Shown: positions 23,400-35,863 of the stretch, piece by piece | Numbering within the stretch: the stretch's first letter is position 1 | How the letters are laid out: every line of letters begins with the position of its first letter | DNA from: Ceraceosorus guamensis | Lineage: Eukaryota > Basidiomycota > Exobasidiomycetes > Ceraceosorales > Ceraceosoraceae | Direction: 5' to 3' | Assembly (NCBI RefSeq): GCF_003144195.1 | Contig: NW_020289999.1 | Location: 131,544-195,543 of the forward strand | Length of the DNA stretch: 64,000 nucleotides | The notes under the pieces: generated by a model | Database searches by the model: none | What the model was told of the DNA's origin: nothing | What the model saw: the letters and a program-made list of their open reading frames with translations, nothing else | Position numbers and translations under genes: made by a program

Positions 23400-25798
23400 T
23401 CTGCCTTTCCGCTCTTTTGTGCCCTGTGAAGAAGAGAAGTCGTCTTCGAAGGAGGCTGGAATGCACACAAAGTGTGGATTATGGATGCAGAAGCAATGGA
23501 TGAGAAGTCGCTAGATGACGAGAGGTGAGATATGGATGGCTTAGTGGACGAATGGAAGGTGGATGCATGGGTAGAGAAAGCGGAGAGCCTGAGGGTAGAA
23601 GGCTCGACCTTGATCGCTCGCGTGATGAGATGTGAGTAGATGCGCGAGTCAATTGGCGTTGCTTCCACTCGCGACTGCTGTCTACTCCTCTCCTGACTTG
23701 ATCTTGATGAAGCAATTAAGATCCAATTCGGAGCGAGTCAGAGGTGCAATCAAGTATCGATCGAGCGCATATGCTTGCGGTGCGTGGACCTCCATGGCAT
23801 GGCATACATGTTCCATCACAACAAAAGCTTGCATGAGCGCTACGATCATCCTGATCGCCTTTGCGACTCAATCACTGCTGCTGTCCGCGCTCGCTCAAAG
23901 CTGCCGGACGCACGTACGATGATAGTCAAAGTCCAATCAAGCTCAGTCAGCCAGACTCGCCTGCTGCTGCATGGAGCCCTCGCTGCGGATCTCGACTTTC
24001 CCATGGCAGTGGTCGTCTTTTCGTAAACATTGCTGAAGAATCTGAATCAAATTCGCCAATCAAGGAGCATAATAGTGGGTCCTTTTGATTCATGCGATGC
24101 TTCATGTACAGCTGAATGAATCAAGAATCATGGGGCTTTGGAATTCGAAGTGGATCGATCAAGGTCGCGTCTCTTGAGCCGACGATCAGAGGCTGTGTGT
24201 GCTTGGGCTGAGATTCTGCTTTTCGCAGAGGCTCTCACTCATATACTCACACTCACACTGTGACTACTCCGATACACACCGCGAGCAACCGCACATTCCC
24301 GACTCACGCTCTTCATCTCTTGACTACTGCTGATGTGCCCCGTCTGCGCAAATGGACCACATCTCGAGGTGTACCGTGTATAGCGTATTGAGAAAGGGGC
24401 CGTGTTCGCCGCGCCGCGATCGATGAGCGAATCTCGAATCAACCTTGTACAGTGCGACAAATCTAGCTTCGGCTTCGGTACGACATTCGTGATTCAAGAG
24501 TCTAGCTATTAGCTGCCTCATCAATCATGCATAGGCTCATATAGCGACGCGTAACACAAATTTGATCGGATCCACGAGTCGTGAGCCGGAACCAAAATCT
24601 AAAATCAAGAATCTTGAATGTGAATCAAGGTCATGCAACTCATCGACTCACACTCTCGACTCAGCATTGACTCATCATCAGATTCAAATTGCAGTTGTGA
24701 GTAGATTCACGTTCACATTCAAGATTCAAATTCAGACCATATTCTATGAACAGGCGCGGTCAAGACTCTTGACTCAAACCGTGAGTCGTGACTGTCAATC
24801 AGCAGCTAGCAGCAGTGCCTCTTACGTGCAATCACAACAACATTTGATTCTTGGTTCGTGCTTCAGTGTTGACTCGAGAAGCTCTGTGCTCAAGACTGAG
24901 GGAGTCAAGAGTCAAGCTATATAGAGGTACGTACGTGCGATTTCAGCTACATAGGCTGGGTGAGGTCGGTCCGCGGGAAAATGCAAGCCCATATTATGCT
25001 GCCTCTTCTCTTCACCTGTATAGCTGAGATAATTCGACTCGGGTGAGTCAAAGTCAGGCGCGGTCGAATTCGCCCACAAGAAGGCCGACAGCATGCAGTC
25101 TGAGTAGTATATTTAGCTAGAATAACATCGATCAAGATTTCAAACCCGAGGCACAGCAGTCAAAGTGCATATCTAGATCGAATATTCCGTCTGAGTTTGG
25201 AGACGAGTCAAAGGGGTCATATATACCATCGATGCACCCTCGAATTGTCCACGCTTCTCGCAGAGCTCGTCGCTCAATTAAACGACCTTCACATTTGATG
25301 ATCCCCAAATCAGTGAATGCAAATGCAAATGTTTGCGCTCTCTATAGCATCGTCCACCGGTCTCACTACTCGCAATCTTGAACCGTGACTGATGATCACC
25401 TCCTCACCTATAGCTTTCGCTGCTTCTCTCCAGCATCGCCTATTCACAGCAGGCGGACAAGCTTGATCAGTCACGAGTGTCAAAATGATCCCGCATAGGC
25501 TTTCCGCAATCGTGAATTTTGGACGAACAACTTGGTCCAGAGTCACGAGCACTCTGCCATCGCAAGAGTCCGTGCCTGACATCGAGTCGCATCCTTGCCA
25601 TCCTCACAATCGTGCATTCCATATATCAGGCGGGAGACTGAAATTTTTCCATGCCGCAACTTGTCACATTGAAGAGGTCAAGCCTCCGCTCGAGGAGACT
25701 TTGGGTCTGGAAGGTCAAGGGGATGACACCTGAGCTTTCCACGCTGTGCCGCCTGCCAGCCCATCCTGATCTTGATCTCCCTCTTCAAATACTTTGGT
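23400..25798. other. Gene-poor region with degenerate repeats, 2.4 kb
   Basis: No gene is supported on either strand. Small ORFs occur (for example 23632-23922 and 25310-25582) but lack domain-like or compositional support. The part from about 24440 to 24900 is crowded with related words: TTCGTGATTCAAGAGTC near 24485, TCAAGAATCTTGAATGTG near 24605, CAAGATTCAAATTCAG near 24720, and CAAGACTCTTGACTCAAACC near 24761. The left part is presumably the promoter and leader of the Ser/Arg-rich gene. Confidence 0.5.
24440..24910. repeat. Cluster of degenerate GACTC/GATTC words
   Basis: At least ten imperfect copies of GACTC, GATTCA, TCAAGA and GTGACT-type words occur in about 470 bp, in both orientations. 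Some form short inverted pairs such as CAAGACTCTTG and CAAGAATCTTG. The same vocabulary recurs at 10500-10960, 38850-39240, 53320-54560 and 57105-57140. Confidence 0.55.
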
Positions 25799-26791
25799 CT
25801 AGTGAGCTGCGTAGGGAAGGAAGGAGAGCGCACAAGTGTTAGAGAAGACGTGCGGCAATGTGTGATCTGGCAGCGCAGAGCTTGTATGCGCCAAGCTGCA
25901 GTGGAGCCATCGTAGCAATGACCATGATACAACTGATCACTCACCATCTGGAGACTTGGAGACGTATTCGATAGCCTGCTGAACAGTCGTGATGTTGTCC
26001 GCTTCCGCATCAGGAATTTCCTATTCGCACAGATCAACACACATTTTAAATCGATGAGCATGATGTGCGAGCAAAAGGTCGGATCTAAGCAACGTAGAGA
26101 CCCTTCTGAGATCGTCTTGGGCCCCTCCCCTACCCCCCATTGCGTTTCAATAAATCAAGCGCGACCACTCACGATGGAAAACTCCTCCTCGATGGCCATG
26201 ACGACTTCTACTGCGTCCAGGCTGTCCAATCCCAGATCACCGGTGAAAGAAGCGGTGGGCGAGAGCTGCTAGGAGGAGAGAGAGGAAGAGAGGCGAAGAG
26301 CAGACGTCAAACGTCAGCGCATACACAGATGGGAAGTGATGCCCAGCGATGTTGCTCTTCTGGATGGAAGACAAACGAGACTAGTTTCTACCGGAAAGTC
26401 CTTCTATTCCGAAAGCGCCAGACGAAACCGCCGATCTTGCATCTGCGTACTGCTATCTTGTCCGCCTGCAAACTCTACAGGCATATGTTGCATGCTTTGC
26501 ACCCTCTTCTAGACCAGAAGCACGCACCTTTGCAGCATCGACCTTCTCGAAGCTCTTGAGCACCTCGGAGATTCTGTTCTGGATCTCGGCTTGCGAAAGA
26601 CCAGAGCTAGCAGCGTAAAAGCGTTGCTGCTGTTGTTGGATCTGGAATGAGTTGACTTGCAATCTGGGTTTAGCTGAAGAAGATGCTGCGATGGGAGAAA
26701 TGTTTGCCAATCGGGGAAGCGAGATGGATCGACTGGAAGGTACGCTCGCGCTCAGACGAGCGGATCGGACCAGGTTGCGTGCCATGACCAT
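25799..26791 (-). CDS. ACP1: Mitochondrial acyl carrier protein
   Basis: Exons 26791-26528, 26268-26173, 26020-25945 and 25806-25799 encode 147 residues. The first 60 residues are a mitochondrial presequence ([14 protein letters not shown], with a Gln run just before RFYAASS). The carrier domain follows with the 4'-phosphopantetheine site [20 protein letters not shown], where Ser104 is the attachment serine, and ends [11 protein letters not shown]. Mitochondrial ACP serves type II fatty acid and lipoate synthesis and is a structural partner of LYR proteins in complex I and Fe-S assembly. The last exon has only five coding bases plus the stop. It is accepted because it yields the near-universal fungal C-terminus ending in AH. 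An upstream in-frame ATG near 27001 would add 70 residues and is less likely. It is divergent from the Cqd1-like gene. Confidence 0.88.
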
Positions 26792-27420
26792 CGTGGATAC
26801 GAGCTGCCTTGAACACGTTCGAGATGTTGCCAGCAATGCGCGCAAAAGATAAAAGTCCCCTTGATACTGGCACAGGGCGTTCAAGGCGAGTGGAATGTGT
26901 AATGAGGTTGCTGGCCAAGAAAGAGGTGCAGGTGCGATGATGGCGAAGCTGTGAAATGCACGCTCGCTGGGAGGTTTGAGCCGTGCAGCATCGATCGTCA
27001 TCCATATAGCACGGCGCACGGTGGGTGGCGCACGCGTCTTCTGCTAAGCTTGATACGATTCGATTGCTACGCGCACGTGGCACTTGTCGAGCCGAGCCGG
27101 ATGAAATCTGACTCCCGCGCCCACATGCACCCACAACTCACGACTACTTACTCCACATGCGGTGCATGGCTGCGATGCGCATTGTGATTCGTGATTCACT
27201 AAGCTGCCCCCCCCGTTCGTGCCTGGGCCTCCCTCGACCTGGCCCGACGAGGCTCGCCAGCGCGTACCTTCACGGCCAAAGCATCTCAAGGGCCTGCTCT
27301 TCATCCCTCTTACGAGCAGGGCAGAGGACGCAAGAGACAAGCTCACCTAGACTGCGATCGGAGCCACGCCTCGCTGCGAAAGGAGCGCATCGAAGGCTCT
27401 TGATTGAGACGCTCCCAACT
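26792..27420. promoter_or_regulatory. Divergent promoter of two mitochondrial genes
   Basis: This 629-bp region separates the starts of the acyl carrier protein gene and the Cqd1-like gene. Open frames continue from both genes into it without ATG codons in good positions. A poly-C tract lies near 27207. Co-regulation of the two is possible but not shown by any recognised motif. Confidence 0.4.
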
Positions 27421-30293
27421 ATGGCTGGGGCTTTCAGGTGCAATGCTCCGGTCCTCGGACGTTGTTCATCGCCTCTCATTCCTACACATACAGCGTCACG
27501 ATTCAGACGGGTCGGTCTCGCAAGCTCGACAATCGAGCCCTGTGTAAGCCCTCAGCGCGTATGCGAGCATAGCCGCTTTTGCAGCACCTCGCGGGCACAG
27601 CGACGTCTGGGCCCAGCACGACATTGGCAAAAAGATGAGCAAAGCCACGTCGCAAAGGGCATGCAATCCTCCATTCGACTTCTGTCGACCTCCTCTTCAT
27701 CTCATTTCAAATGGTCAAGAGCGCAAAGATGGTGGACCGTAGCTTTACCTGCTTCTGCAGTTGGACTTGGCTTGACGATCTACTTGCAGAGCGCGGTCAA
27801 GGCAGAATCGGACGAACCTGAAGACGCAAAGTCAAGCCCGCACGAGCACGAAGATTCCAAGGCGTTCGCACCCTCCGTCGAAGCGCTGGACAATGAGCCA
27901 TCCGCCCATCTCATCATCCGCATTCTTAGTTCCATTGGGTCGACTCTGAACATTTACATCATAGAGCCACTGGGCACCACCAAGAGATTCGTTGTGCTTT
28001 TCTGCTTGTTCATGCCAGTCCTTTTGACCATACCCATGATTTGGGTGGGAAGCAGGAAGAAAAAGGGACCTTTGGGAAGGAGGAGAAGAGTCAGAAAGGA
28101 CGAAGAGGGTCAGAGATGGGGCGCTATTTGGTGGTACGGCTTCCTGGTCAAGCAGATGGAGAGAGCAGGTCCCACATTCATCAAGGTGAGCATCAACTGC
28201 ATGAATGCTCCGCGCAGACCTCCCACCCTGTCACCACGAGTGCTGCCGACCAATATCAAGTCGCTGACCACTCTTTGCTTCGCTTCTCACTCCCCTTCGC
28301 CAGCTCGCTCAATGGGCCGGCTCGAGGCGAGACTTGTTCCCCGAAGAGCTGTGCATGCTGCTCGGCAAGCTGCACAGCAACGGCAAGGCGCACTCATTCG
28401 CATACACCAAGAAGGTCATCGAGCGCGTCTTTGGCAAGCCTTTCGATGAGATCTTTGAGGAGTTCCCGCACGAGCCTTTGGGCATCGGAGCTGTGGCACA
28501 GGTGCGTCACAAGGGTAGCATTCGCCCTCCTCCTCTGGTCTAACACATGTAGCGGCGTTGAATCACAGGTGTACAAGGCGAAGCTCAATCCGGAGCTCTT
28601 GCCCCCCGCTTACCTGACGGAAAAGCGAGAAAGGGCGCGATCTACAGAAGTGTCTCGACAGCTCGCGCTGACTTACGAGGATGACTCGGCGCCGCCCGCA
28701 GTGCCTACCGCATCGGTAGCGATCAAGGTTCTTCATCCCAAGGTTCACAGGACGATCAATCGGGACATCAAGATCATGTCCTTCTTTGCCAACCTCATCA
28801 ATCTCATCCCCGGCGCCGAGTGGCTCTCTTTTCCCGAAGAAGTCGATGTCTTCGCTTCGATGATGTTCAGCCAGCTGGACCTGCGAAACGAGGCGAAACA
28901 TTTGAGGAGGTTTGAAGATAACTTCAAAAAGAGGAGAGCTGCAGTCTCGTTCCCCAGACCTCTCTTCGAGTTCAGCACGCGCGAAATCCTTTTCGAGGAG
29001 TACGAAGATGCGCTTCCACTGAAGCACTTTTTGAACTTGGGTGGAGCTGCGTTCGACCATCGTATCGCTACGCTTGGTCTGGATGCTTTCTTGGTGAATG
29101 GTCGATGACCTCTGTGTGTGGCAATACCACTGCTGACTCTTGCCAAACACTGCCTGCAGAACATGCTCCTGATCGACAATTTCACGCACGCGGATCTGCA
29201 CCCTGGAAACATCATGATCAAGTTCTACAAGCCGACAACCTCTTCCATGCTGCACGACCTCTTTTTGCGCATCCTGTCTCGATTTGACTCGGACTATGCC
29301 AGAGGAGCGAAGAAGGGAGCACCTTCGGCGGATGATCAGGTGGATCAGAGCGTCGTTGAGCGATTGAGACCGCTTAAAAACGATGCAGAGGCGTGGCTGG
29401 ATGAATTGGAAAGGCTGGATGCGCTTGGTTATCAGCCCGAGTTGGTACTCATAGACGCCGGCTTGACGGTGGAGCTGACTCCTCTGAACAGGCGAAATTT
29501 CTTGGACTTGTTTGGAGCGGTGGCGGAATTTGATGGAGCGTTGGCTGGAAGGTTGATGGTGGAAAGATGCAGAAGTCCGGATCTGGTGATTGATGAAGAG
29601 ACGTTCGCGCTCAAGATGCAGGATCTGGTCTTGAGCGTCAAGAGCAAGACGTTTAGTCTGGGCAAAATCAGGATCGGAGATGTGCTCAGCAACGTATTGC
29701 AGAGTGTGAGGAATCACCATGTCAAGATGGAGCCGGACTTCGTCAACACCGTCATTAGCATTTTGCTGTTGGAGGGTATCGGCAGGTCGTTGGATCCCAA
29801 TATGGACGTGAGTACAAATTGTGCTCCCAATAAGCTTCGCTCCATCTCATCTTCTCTAAAACTCTTGCTTCGTTGCGTGCTGCAGCTTTTCCAAGCCGCG
29901 TTGCCCATCTTGCGCGGTGGCTTGCGCACAGCAGATGCAAAGACCATGATGACGCATCGTCCTGACATGAAGCACTTAGGACCTATGCTCAAGGTGAGAA
30001 GAGCGCTACACATCTCCATCCGTGCTCTTGCTTTGCTCAAAATAGAAGAAATCGCTAACGTGCAACGTCCTCCCTTTTTCTTCGCAATCAGATCTGGCTT
30101 TGGATGGAGGCGCGATCATGGATGTGAGTAGCGAGCGCACGCAGACGGCGCTTCGAAGAGGTCAGAGTGGCGCTGACGCACGCATGCTCGCTCCATTCCA
30201 TCCTCTCCGCTCCACGTCCTGTGCAGCACCGCGCTTGCCGACCCTACCCTCGTCAACGGTTTCACCCGCTATGGTTGGCTGTCGGGCGACTAG
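27421..30293 (+). CDS. CQD1: UbiB/ABC1 kinase-like mitochondrial protein (Cqd1/ADCK2 type)
   Basis: Seven exons: 27421-28185, 28304-28501, 28569-29093, 29160-29807, 29886-29993, 30092-30123 and 30227-30293. They encode 780 residues. The N-terminus is Arg/Ser-rich (mitochondrial targeting). Two hydrophobic segments follow: WWTVALPASAVGLGLTIYL near 100 and FVVLFCLFMPVLLTIPMIWV near 190. UbiB motifs are then visible: FIKLAQWAGSRADLF starting at about 253 (the KxGQ motif, here KLAQ), PLGIGAVAQVYKAKL across intron 2, VAIKVLHP (about 371), HADLHPGN (506-513), and LIDAGL at 593-598 replacing DFG. QWAGSR is typical of the ADCK2/Cqd1 branch, which in yeast influences coenzyme Q distribution and phospholipids at the inner membrane. 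True kinase activity is doubtful in this family. The ACP gene is its divergent neighbour. Confidence 0.87.
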
Positions 30294-30654
30294 ATCGAGG
30301 ATGCTGAGAGTGCAAAGCTGTCGAAAACATTCCTCACTCATCACTTGGCATACTTGCAAGCAATCATCATCTCCTTGTATCACGCACACGCAGGTCCGCA
30401 GTGTGCGAGCGATGTGGGGCAGAACAGCGGCGCTGATGTATTTCTTTTGCATCGAAGATGAAAGAAAGATCAGTTGACAAAGAGCGTGGGACCAAGCTGC
30501 GTGCGATGGCGGGACAGTATATAATCTACATGACATGTTTGTTGCATTGGGGAGTGCGCTCGACAATGTACAGATCGATGGATAGCAGGAGTGGCGAATG
30601 AATCAAAGGAAGCGTGTGATTTTGTAAAGTTGGACAAACACCTGATGGAAAGCT
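30294..30654. other. Convergent 3' intergenic region
   Basis: This 361-bp stretch lies between the stops of the Cqd1-like and RhoGEF genes. No ORF of interest was seen. Confidence 0.5.
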
Positions 30655-33600
30655 TTACTCGCTCAGGGAAAAGGCGTTGTTGATGATGCTGCACCACGCA
30701 CGGGCGTCTGCTGCCTTGCCGCAATCCAAATAAAGTATGCAAAGCTTTCCCACCACTCTGATGGTCGTTTGGCCCGTCACTTTGACTGGCACGAGCGGTT
30801 GGATCTCGCTGTACAGCTCAATGGGCGCAGGCGACTCTTTGCTTGTGCAAGTCTCCGCAACTGCAACCAGCAAATCGTTGCAAAGAATGAGCTGGAGAGC
30901 CTTGGCAAAGAGCTGCTGTTGGAGCGCAAAAATCTCGATCAAGTCTGCGCCTGATGGTGTCCTTGTCCGGCCGATCGCACCGTCCGAAAAGAAATCCGTC
31001 TCGTCCACATTGGCGAACATTTGTGCAGGTACGGCGACTGACGCTTTGCGCTTCACCACGCGCGTCAGAGTGACGGGACCATCTCGAAGCAGACGGCGGT
31101 GAGGGAGCACCAGTGGGTTAGGCCATCGACCTACAGCACGCGCCTGCCAAGCCAACAAGCGTTGATCTTGCTCGTTCTGTCGCTTGGCTTCATTGACGCC
31201 ACGCGCGAGCTCCGTGATAGCTTCGAGAGCAGCGACCATGGGATTGAAGCCGTTCTCACCGTACTGCACGCGATGAGCAGGCGTGTACCGGACCAAATCC
31301 TCCAGCAGCAAGCGATAGCGCGGCAATCGCTGCACCGGCAACAAGAGGTAAGACTCGAGATTGATCTGACTGTGGCGCTGGTCTGCCTTGGCATGCTGCA
31401 AGAAACTTCGTACGCGCTTGACCTGCTTGCGCGCAAGTGCGCTCGGCGTCGCTTCCGATGCTGTAGAGGGCCTCGGCGTCGATCCCCGCCCTGATGTTGC
31501 CACTGTCGGCATGGACTGTAGCCAGGCCGCAACCCTGACCTGGGCGCCATCTAGACCGTTGACGTACCTGCAGCAAGCAAGGAAAAAGGGACGCTCACGA
31601 ATCAGCGTGACGTTCGTCAAAGAAAATAGAGGCCCTGCCTGCACTCACTGCCTGTACATCTTCATGAATGCAGCATGCGAGAGGAAAGTCTGCGCTACGC
31701 TTTGAGCCGCAGCTGCTGTAAGGTCAGCGTCATGTGACGCATTCGGTTGAGCGTTCGTGCCGAGCAACGGTTCGACAGCAGCGCGAAGTGATGGCACAAG
31801 GGAGCGGTGCAGCTGAGAAATGCTCTCCACGTTCATGAAAATTAGCCCGTGCTCCAAAGGTGGGACCAGAGGCACTCCGTTTTGATCGAAAGCTCTCATG
31901 GGTGCAACGTAGAGATCTACGAGCTCTTGCAACTGACGCGCATAAGTCTCTTCGGTGGACAAGATCTCCTGCAAGATGCGCGCACGCCTTACAGAGTCAT
32001 CTTTGGCTAGCAGCGTAGAAGCCGCTTCATCAGATGCGGCGCTCTTTGGACTGTTGTCGCCGCGCGAATGTACCCGAGTAAAAGTCTGGCGGGGCAAATC
32101 TCCTACTTGCGGATCTTCAAGCGGACTCGATACGCCGGCATCAAGCATGCGACTGGAAACTCCCGAAAGGTCGTGCAGATCTTTGAGGTAGTGCATCAGA
32201 GCACGAATGCGCCTCGAATGATCAGGTGATATCTGGCGCCATTGCTCTCGCTTTTCGAGGATTGCGGTCTCGCTCTCATGAGCGTCGGTGGCGATGTTAG
32301 AGAGGCTATGCTCCATCTCTGGCGATAGCAGGGTTGGGCTGGGTAGAACTCCTTGTATAGAGGGAGGAAGCTGCGGGATCTGTATTGGCATTGGCGGTGG
32401 CTCATCGAGCATCGGCGATCCCTGCAAACCAGCATTGGATTGCTTGCGGCCGACGCGTCGAAGGAGCGTGCTAAGACCGTTGCCCACGCTCGGTCTGCGC
32501 GCCGATGTGAGGGGCGGAGCGAGCTCCGTGTGCGAGTCATTCGTCGAGCTCATACTCCGCGCTGGAGCAGATGAGGGCGTGAGGAGCGGAGCTTTTTCGC
32601 TCAAACTTCCAACCTTGGTCGACGTCCTTCCGCGCCAAGATTGGCTATTGAAAGATGCCGCGTTTGCTGATGCAGGAGAAGGCGGACCAAGCGGGGCGGC
32701 CACGATTGGCAATATCGGATCAGCACGAGAGATGGGAGCTGAGTGCGGTCCACTGAAATCCTCCGACGAGACGAGTCCTGTCACTCTATTCTTGAAGAGC
32801 CCCTCCTTGAACGTTGATGTCGAGCTCGTATGCAGCGAGGGTGGTCGTTGTGTACGAAGCGAAGCACCATGCGATAACAATGGCGTTACGATGCGCACCC
32901 AATTTGGCTGCATTGGATTGCCATCGATACAGAGACGCTCCAGCTTCAAGGTATGCATCCAAGAGGGCAAATGTGACAATTCGTTGTCTGCGACGCTCAA
33001 GCTCTTCAGCTCTTTCAGTCCTCCCAGAAATTCTGGCAAATGATTCGCACCAACTCCGTCGGCGATCAGAGTGGTGAGAGCTTGCAAGTCCCCGACGACC
33101 GTGGGGATCCTACCAAAATTGTTCCTCGAGATGTTGAGAGTTTGAAGGGAGCTGCACATTGACATGGCAGCGGGAAGCTCCCACAGACCGGCTGACGAGA
33201 TGTCGAGATCGCTGGTGGAGTGCAAGGAGGAGGCAGCGGACATTGGCTCAGCGGCCTGCCTTGCGCTTGGCGGCCACGTGTACTCACATCAACGTGCTAG
33301 ATATGTAGGGCAGAGAAAGTTTGAGCCAGTCAGGCAGTGCCATGTTTTGACAACCTCTCAAATCCACCGAAGAGACATCCTGGGCGATGAGCTGCTCGAC
33401 TGGCGGAAGAGGTGTTTCCACCATGGGAGCATTAAACACTGATACAGGTGCTTGGTAGAAGCTAGGAGGCGAGCGCTCGTGCGGTGATGTGGCAGGACGA
33501 GCCGCGAGGCTGAGTCCAGCTGTCCTCATCCGATCATTGTCCACGACGATGTTGTGCGCTTCCTGCGACTGGTCGAATGTCTCTGCATGCTGGGCTTTAG

Positions 33601-35863
33601 CGTCAGCTGCGCGCTTTGTGGAAGCAGAAGACGCTGCAGAATTCGAGCGCCATCGTCGCAACGTGGACGATATGGACGGGGTCAAGCGTGAAGAGCTGTC
33701 TGGCGATTTTCTTCCGTAATCACTCGGTTCTCTTGCCAGCATCTCGGAGGGAGATACCAGCCGCGTTTGCAAGCTGCTACTGGTACTCGGCCTGTGAGCA
33801 GGCTGCGGTGAGCTCAAGCCGCGGCTGGAGCGAATAGTGGAGGTGTCATCGTTGGCAAATGTAGGAGACGTGGATTGCTGAAAGCTTCGGGGCGAAGCGA
33901 TTCCCATGCTTGTGCTAGGTCTAAGTGAGTCCGCATGACCCTCGTCTTTTGCGCGTGTAGTATTTGCACTGGGCACATCCTCGAGAGGTTCTTGAAGCCA
34001 GCCGTGCACTTTCTCAAGGGGCTTCTCAATGGTGACGCCACTGCTCGTATTGGGTCTGGGTGAACGCTGTCTGTTCAGAGTCGTCGCGACTCTCGGTTGA
34101 GCGGGAGTCCTCAACTCAGCCGCAGAGCTGCTGGTCTGCAGGCGAGAGGGAACGCGCTGCTGCAGAGAGCTCGTTCGCTCCCTCGGAAAAGGTCCCGCAG
34201 AAAGTGGCGCTCTGGTTGAGCTTTTGCCGCGGCGTCGCGGTTGACGGTCGACCGCAAAGCCGTCGTCAGAAGCTTCATAAGATCCACCGCAAGTCGAAGT
34301 AGATGCAGTGTGCTTGTGACGGGTTTGAGATGTGTACGAATCTGAGCGTTTGAGAGTCTCTAGCTCGCCCAGGTGCCTGTTGAGCTCCGGCCCATTGAGA
34401 GCTTTGGAGGTGCGAATCTTTCGAGAAGACGAGTTAGACAATGTAGGGGAAGCTGGGACAGCTTCTAGAGGCTGGGCTCCTGCTGAAAAGACTCTAGCGT
34501 ACGGCGCTGTGACTCTGTCGGGTCGTGAGAGGCCGATCGAATGCAGACCGGTGACTTGGGAAAGCTTCATACTCGTGGTGGTCGGGCCTGTGTCGGACTG
34601 CATGCGCAACAAGTTTGGCCGTGTCAGACGAGCAGGAACCGGGAGAGGCGGCAACGGACCTTGCGGAGGCGGAAGAGCACACGCGTGCCGCAGTGACGGG
34701 CTTGTCTGGTGATGGAGGCGTGTCTGCGGGCTTAGTTCTCTCAAGGCGTCTCCTCTCCCTGGCGAAGGTATCAACACGCCATCGGGCTGACCAAGCAGAT
34801 TTGGCGGTGAGCGGTGTGGTGTGATTTGAAGACCGAGCCCAGCAGTCAGGGCATCCAAAGTGGTCTTTTCGAATTCACCGTGGTTCGCCAGGCTGACTTC
34901 GCAGGTTGGCGAAGGCTGCGCTGTAGAGGCCACCAAGTCGCTCTGTGCGCATGTCAGGTCGGTGCATGCAGACGTGGTACGACTAGTGGAAATGGTATCG
35001 CTGGGCGGCGTTATGCTCATGCTGCTCTTATCGGTCCAATTGGAACTTCGGGAGAATCGGTTGGATCCCGCATCAGAGTCGCTAGAAAACCACTGGGAGG
35101 CGTGCAAGACTGACCGTGGCGAGTCTGGCGAGAAAGGCATGGCGAGGGACGACTCGGATGCAGTCGTCGAGAGAGCATTGGTGGATATCTGCAGACTCTT
35201 GCTCGCATCTCTGCGACGCGTTCGACCTCGATGAGCCCGCAGAGCCTCTGGCGAGATCTGCTGCCGGACAAGCTGGCATGGTGTGGTCGCTTGTACCGCC
35301 ACATCAGGAGACTGGGACGACGTGGCAGGAGTACATTGACCGAGTGTGTCGTTGAACACCTGGCCGAATCTGTGAGATAGCAGCATTGTGTTATTTTGTG
35401 CGGGGTCGTGTTGAACCATGCTGCCGAGCGGCACGGTTGCTAGAGGCCCTTCAAGCTCGCTGCTGGGCCGTTCAAGGGAAGTTCGCCCGCTCCAAGAAGA
35501 ATGGTCGAGCGGGCCTTCCAACGCGTCCACATAATCTTGAGAATCTTGTTTGCGATGCCGCAGCTCGCTCAAAGATCTTCTTTGAGTTCGCTGCATCTTT
35601 GGAGTTGGGGAGGGGACAGCAGCTGCCGATGCTGAGCTGCTAGGCGTCGGAGAAGCGGGTCGCGACCGAGAGTGAGCACGAGGTGGTCGAGCGGGAGGGC
35701 TGCTGAGATCGACGCGAGCCTGCGCTCCCGTTGGGCTGTCGTTCATCGTCTCTGATCGCTGCAAGGGACTGCCGACAGCGCCAACGCCTTTGACATTCCG
35801 CGTCGAGGCCGAGCGTTTAGGGGTACCAGCAAAAAGCGGTAGCACCTCAACACGAGGATCCAT
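30655..35863 (-). CDS. Leucine-rich-repeat RhoGEF (DH-PH)
   Basis: Exons 35863-33288, 33211-31649 and 31567-30655 encode 1683 residues. The first 830 residues are disordered and Ser/Pro/Thr-rich. A short leucine-rich-repeat block spans the first intron (SSVDLRGCQNMALPDWL, then LIDLDISSAGLWELP, LQTLNISRNNFGRIP, LKSLSVADNELSHLP). After a second linker comes a Dbl-homology domain from about 1265 (RARILQEILSTEETYARQL ... LESYLLLPVQRLPRYRLLLE). A PH-like domain from about 1535 to the end includes GPVTLTRVVKRKAS and ARAWCSIINNAFSL. DH-PH proteins load GTP on Rho/Cdc42 GTPases at sites of polarised growth. The LRR block may anchor it or sense a partner. The first acceptor (33212) was chosen because it restores the LRR pattern. 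The GTPase partner cannot be told. Confidence 0.88.

Noticed and set aside
28563-29720. A 385-codon antisense frame in the Cqd1-like gene
   Set aside because: The plus strand carries the UbiB motifs in the same stretch, and the antisense frame shows none.
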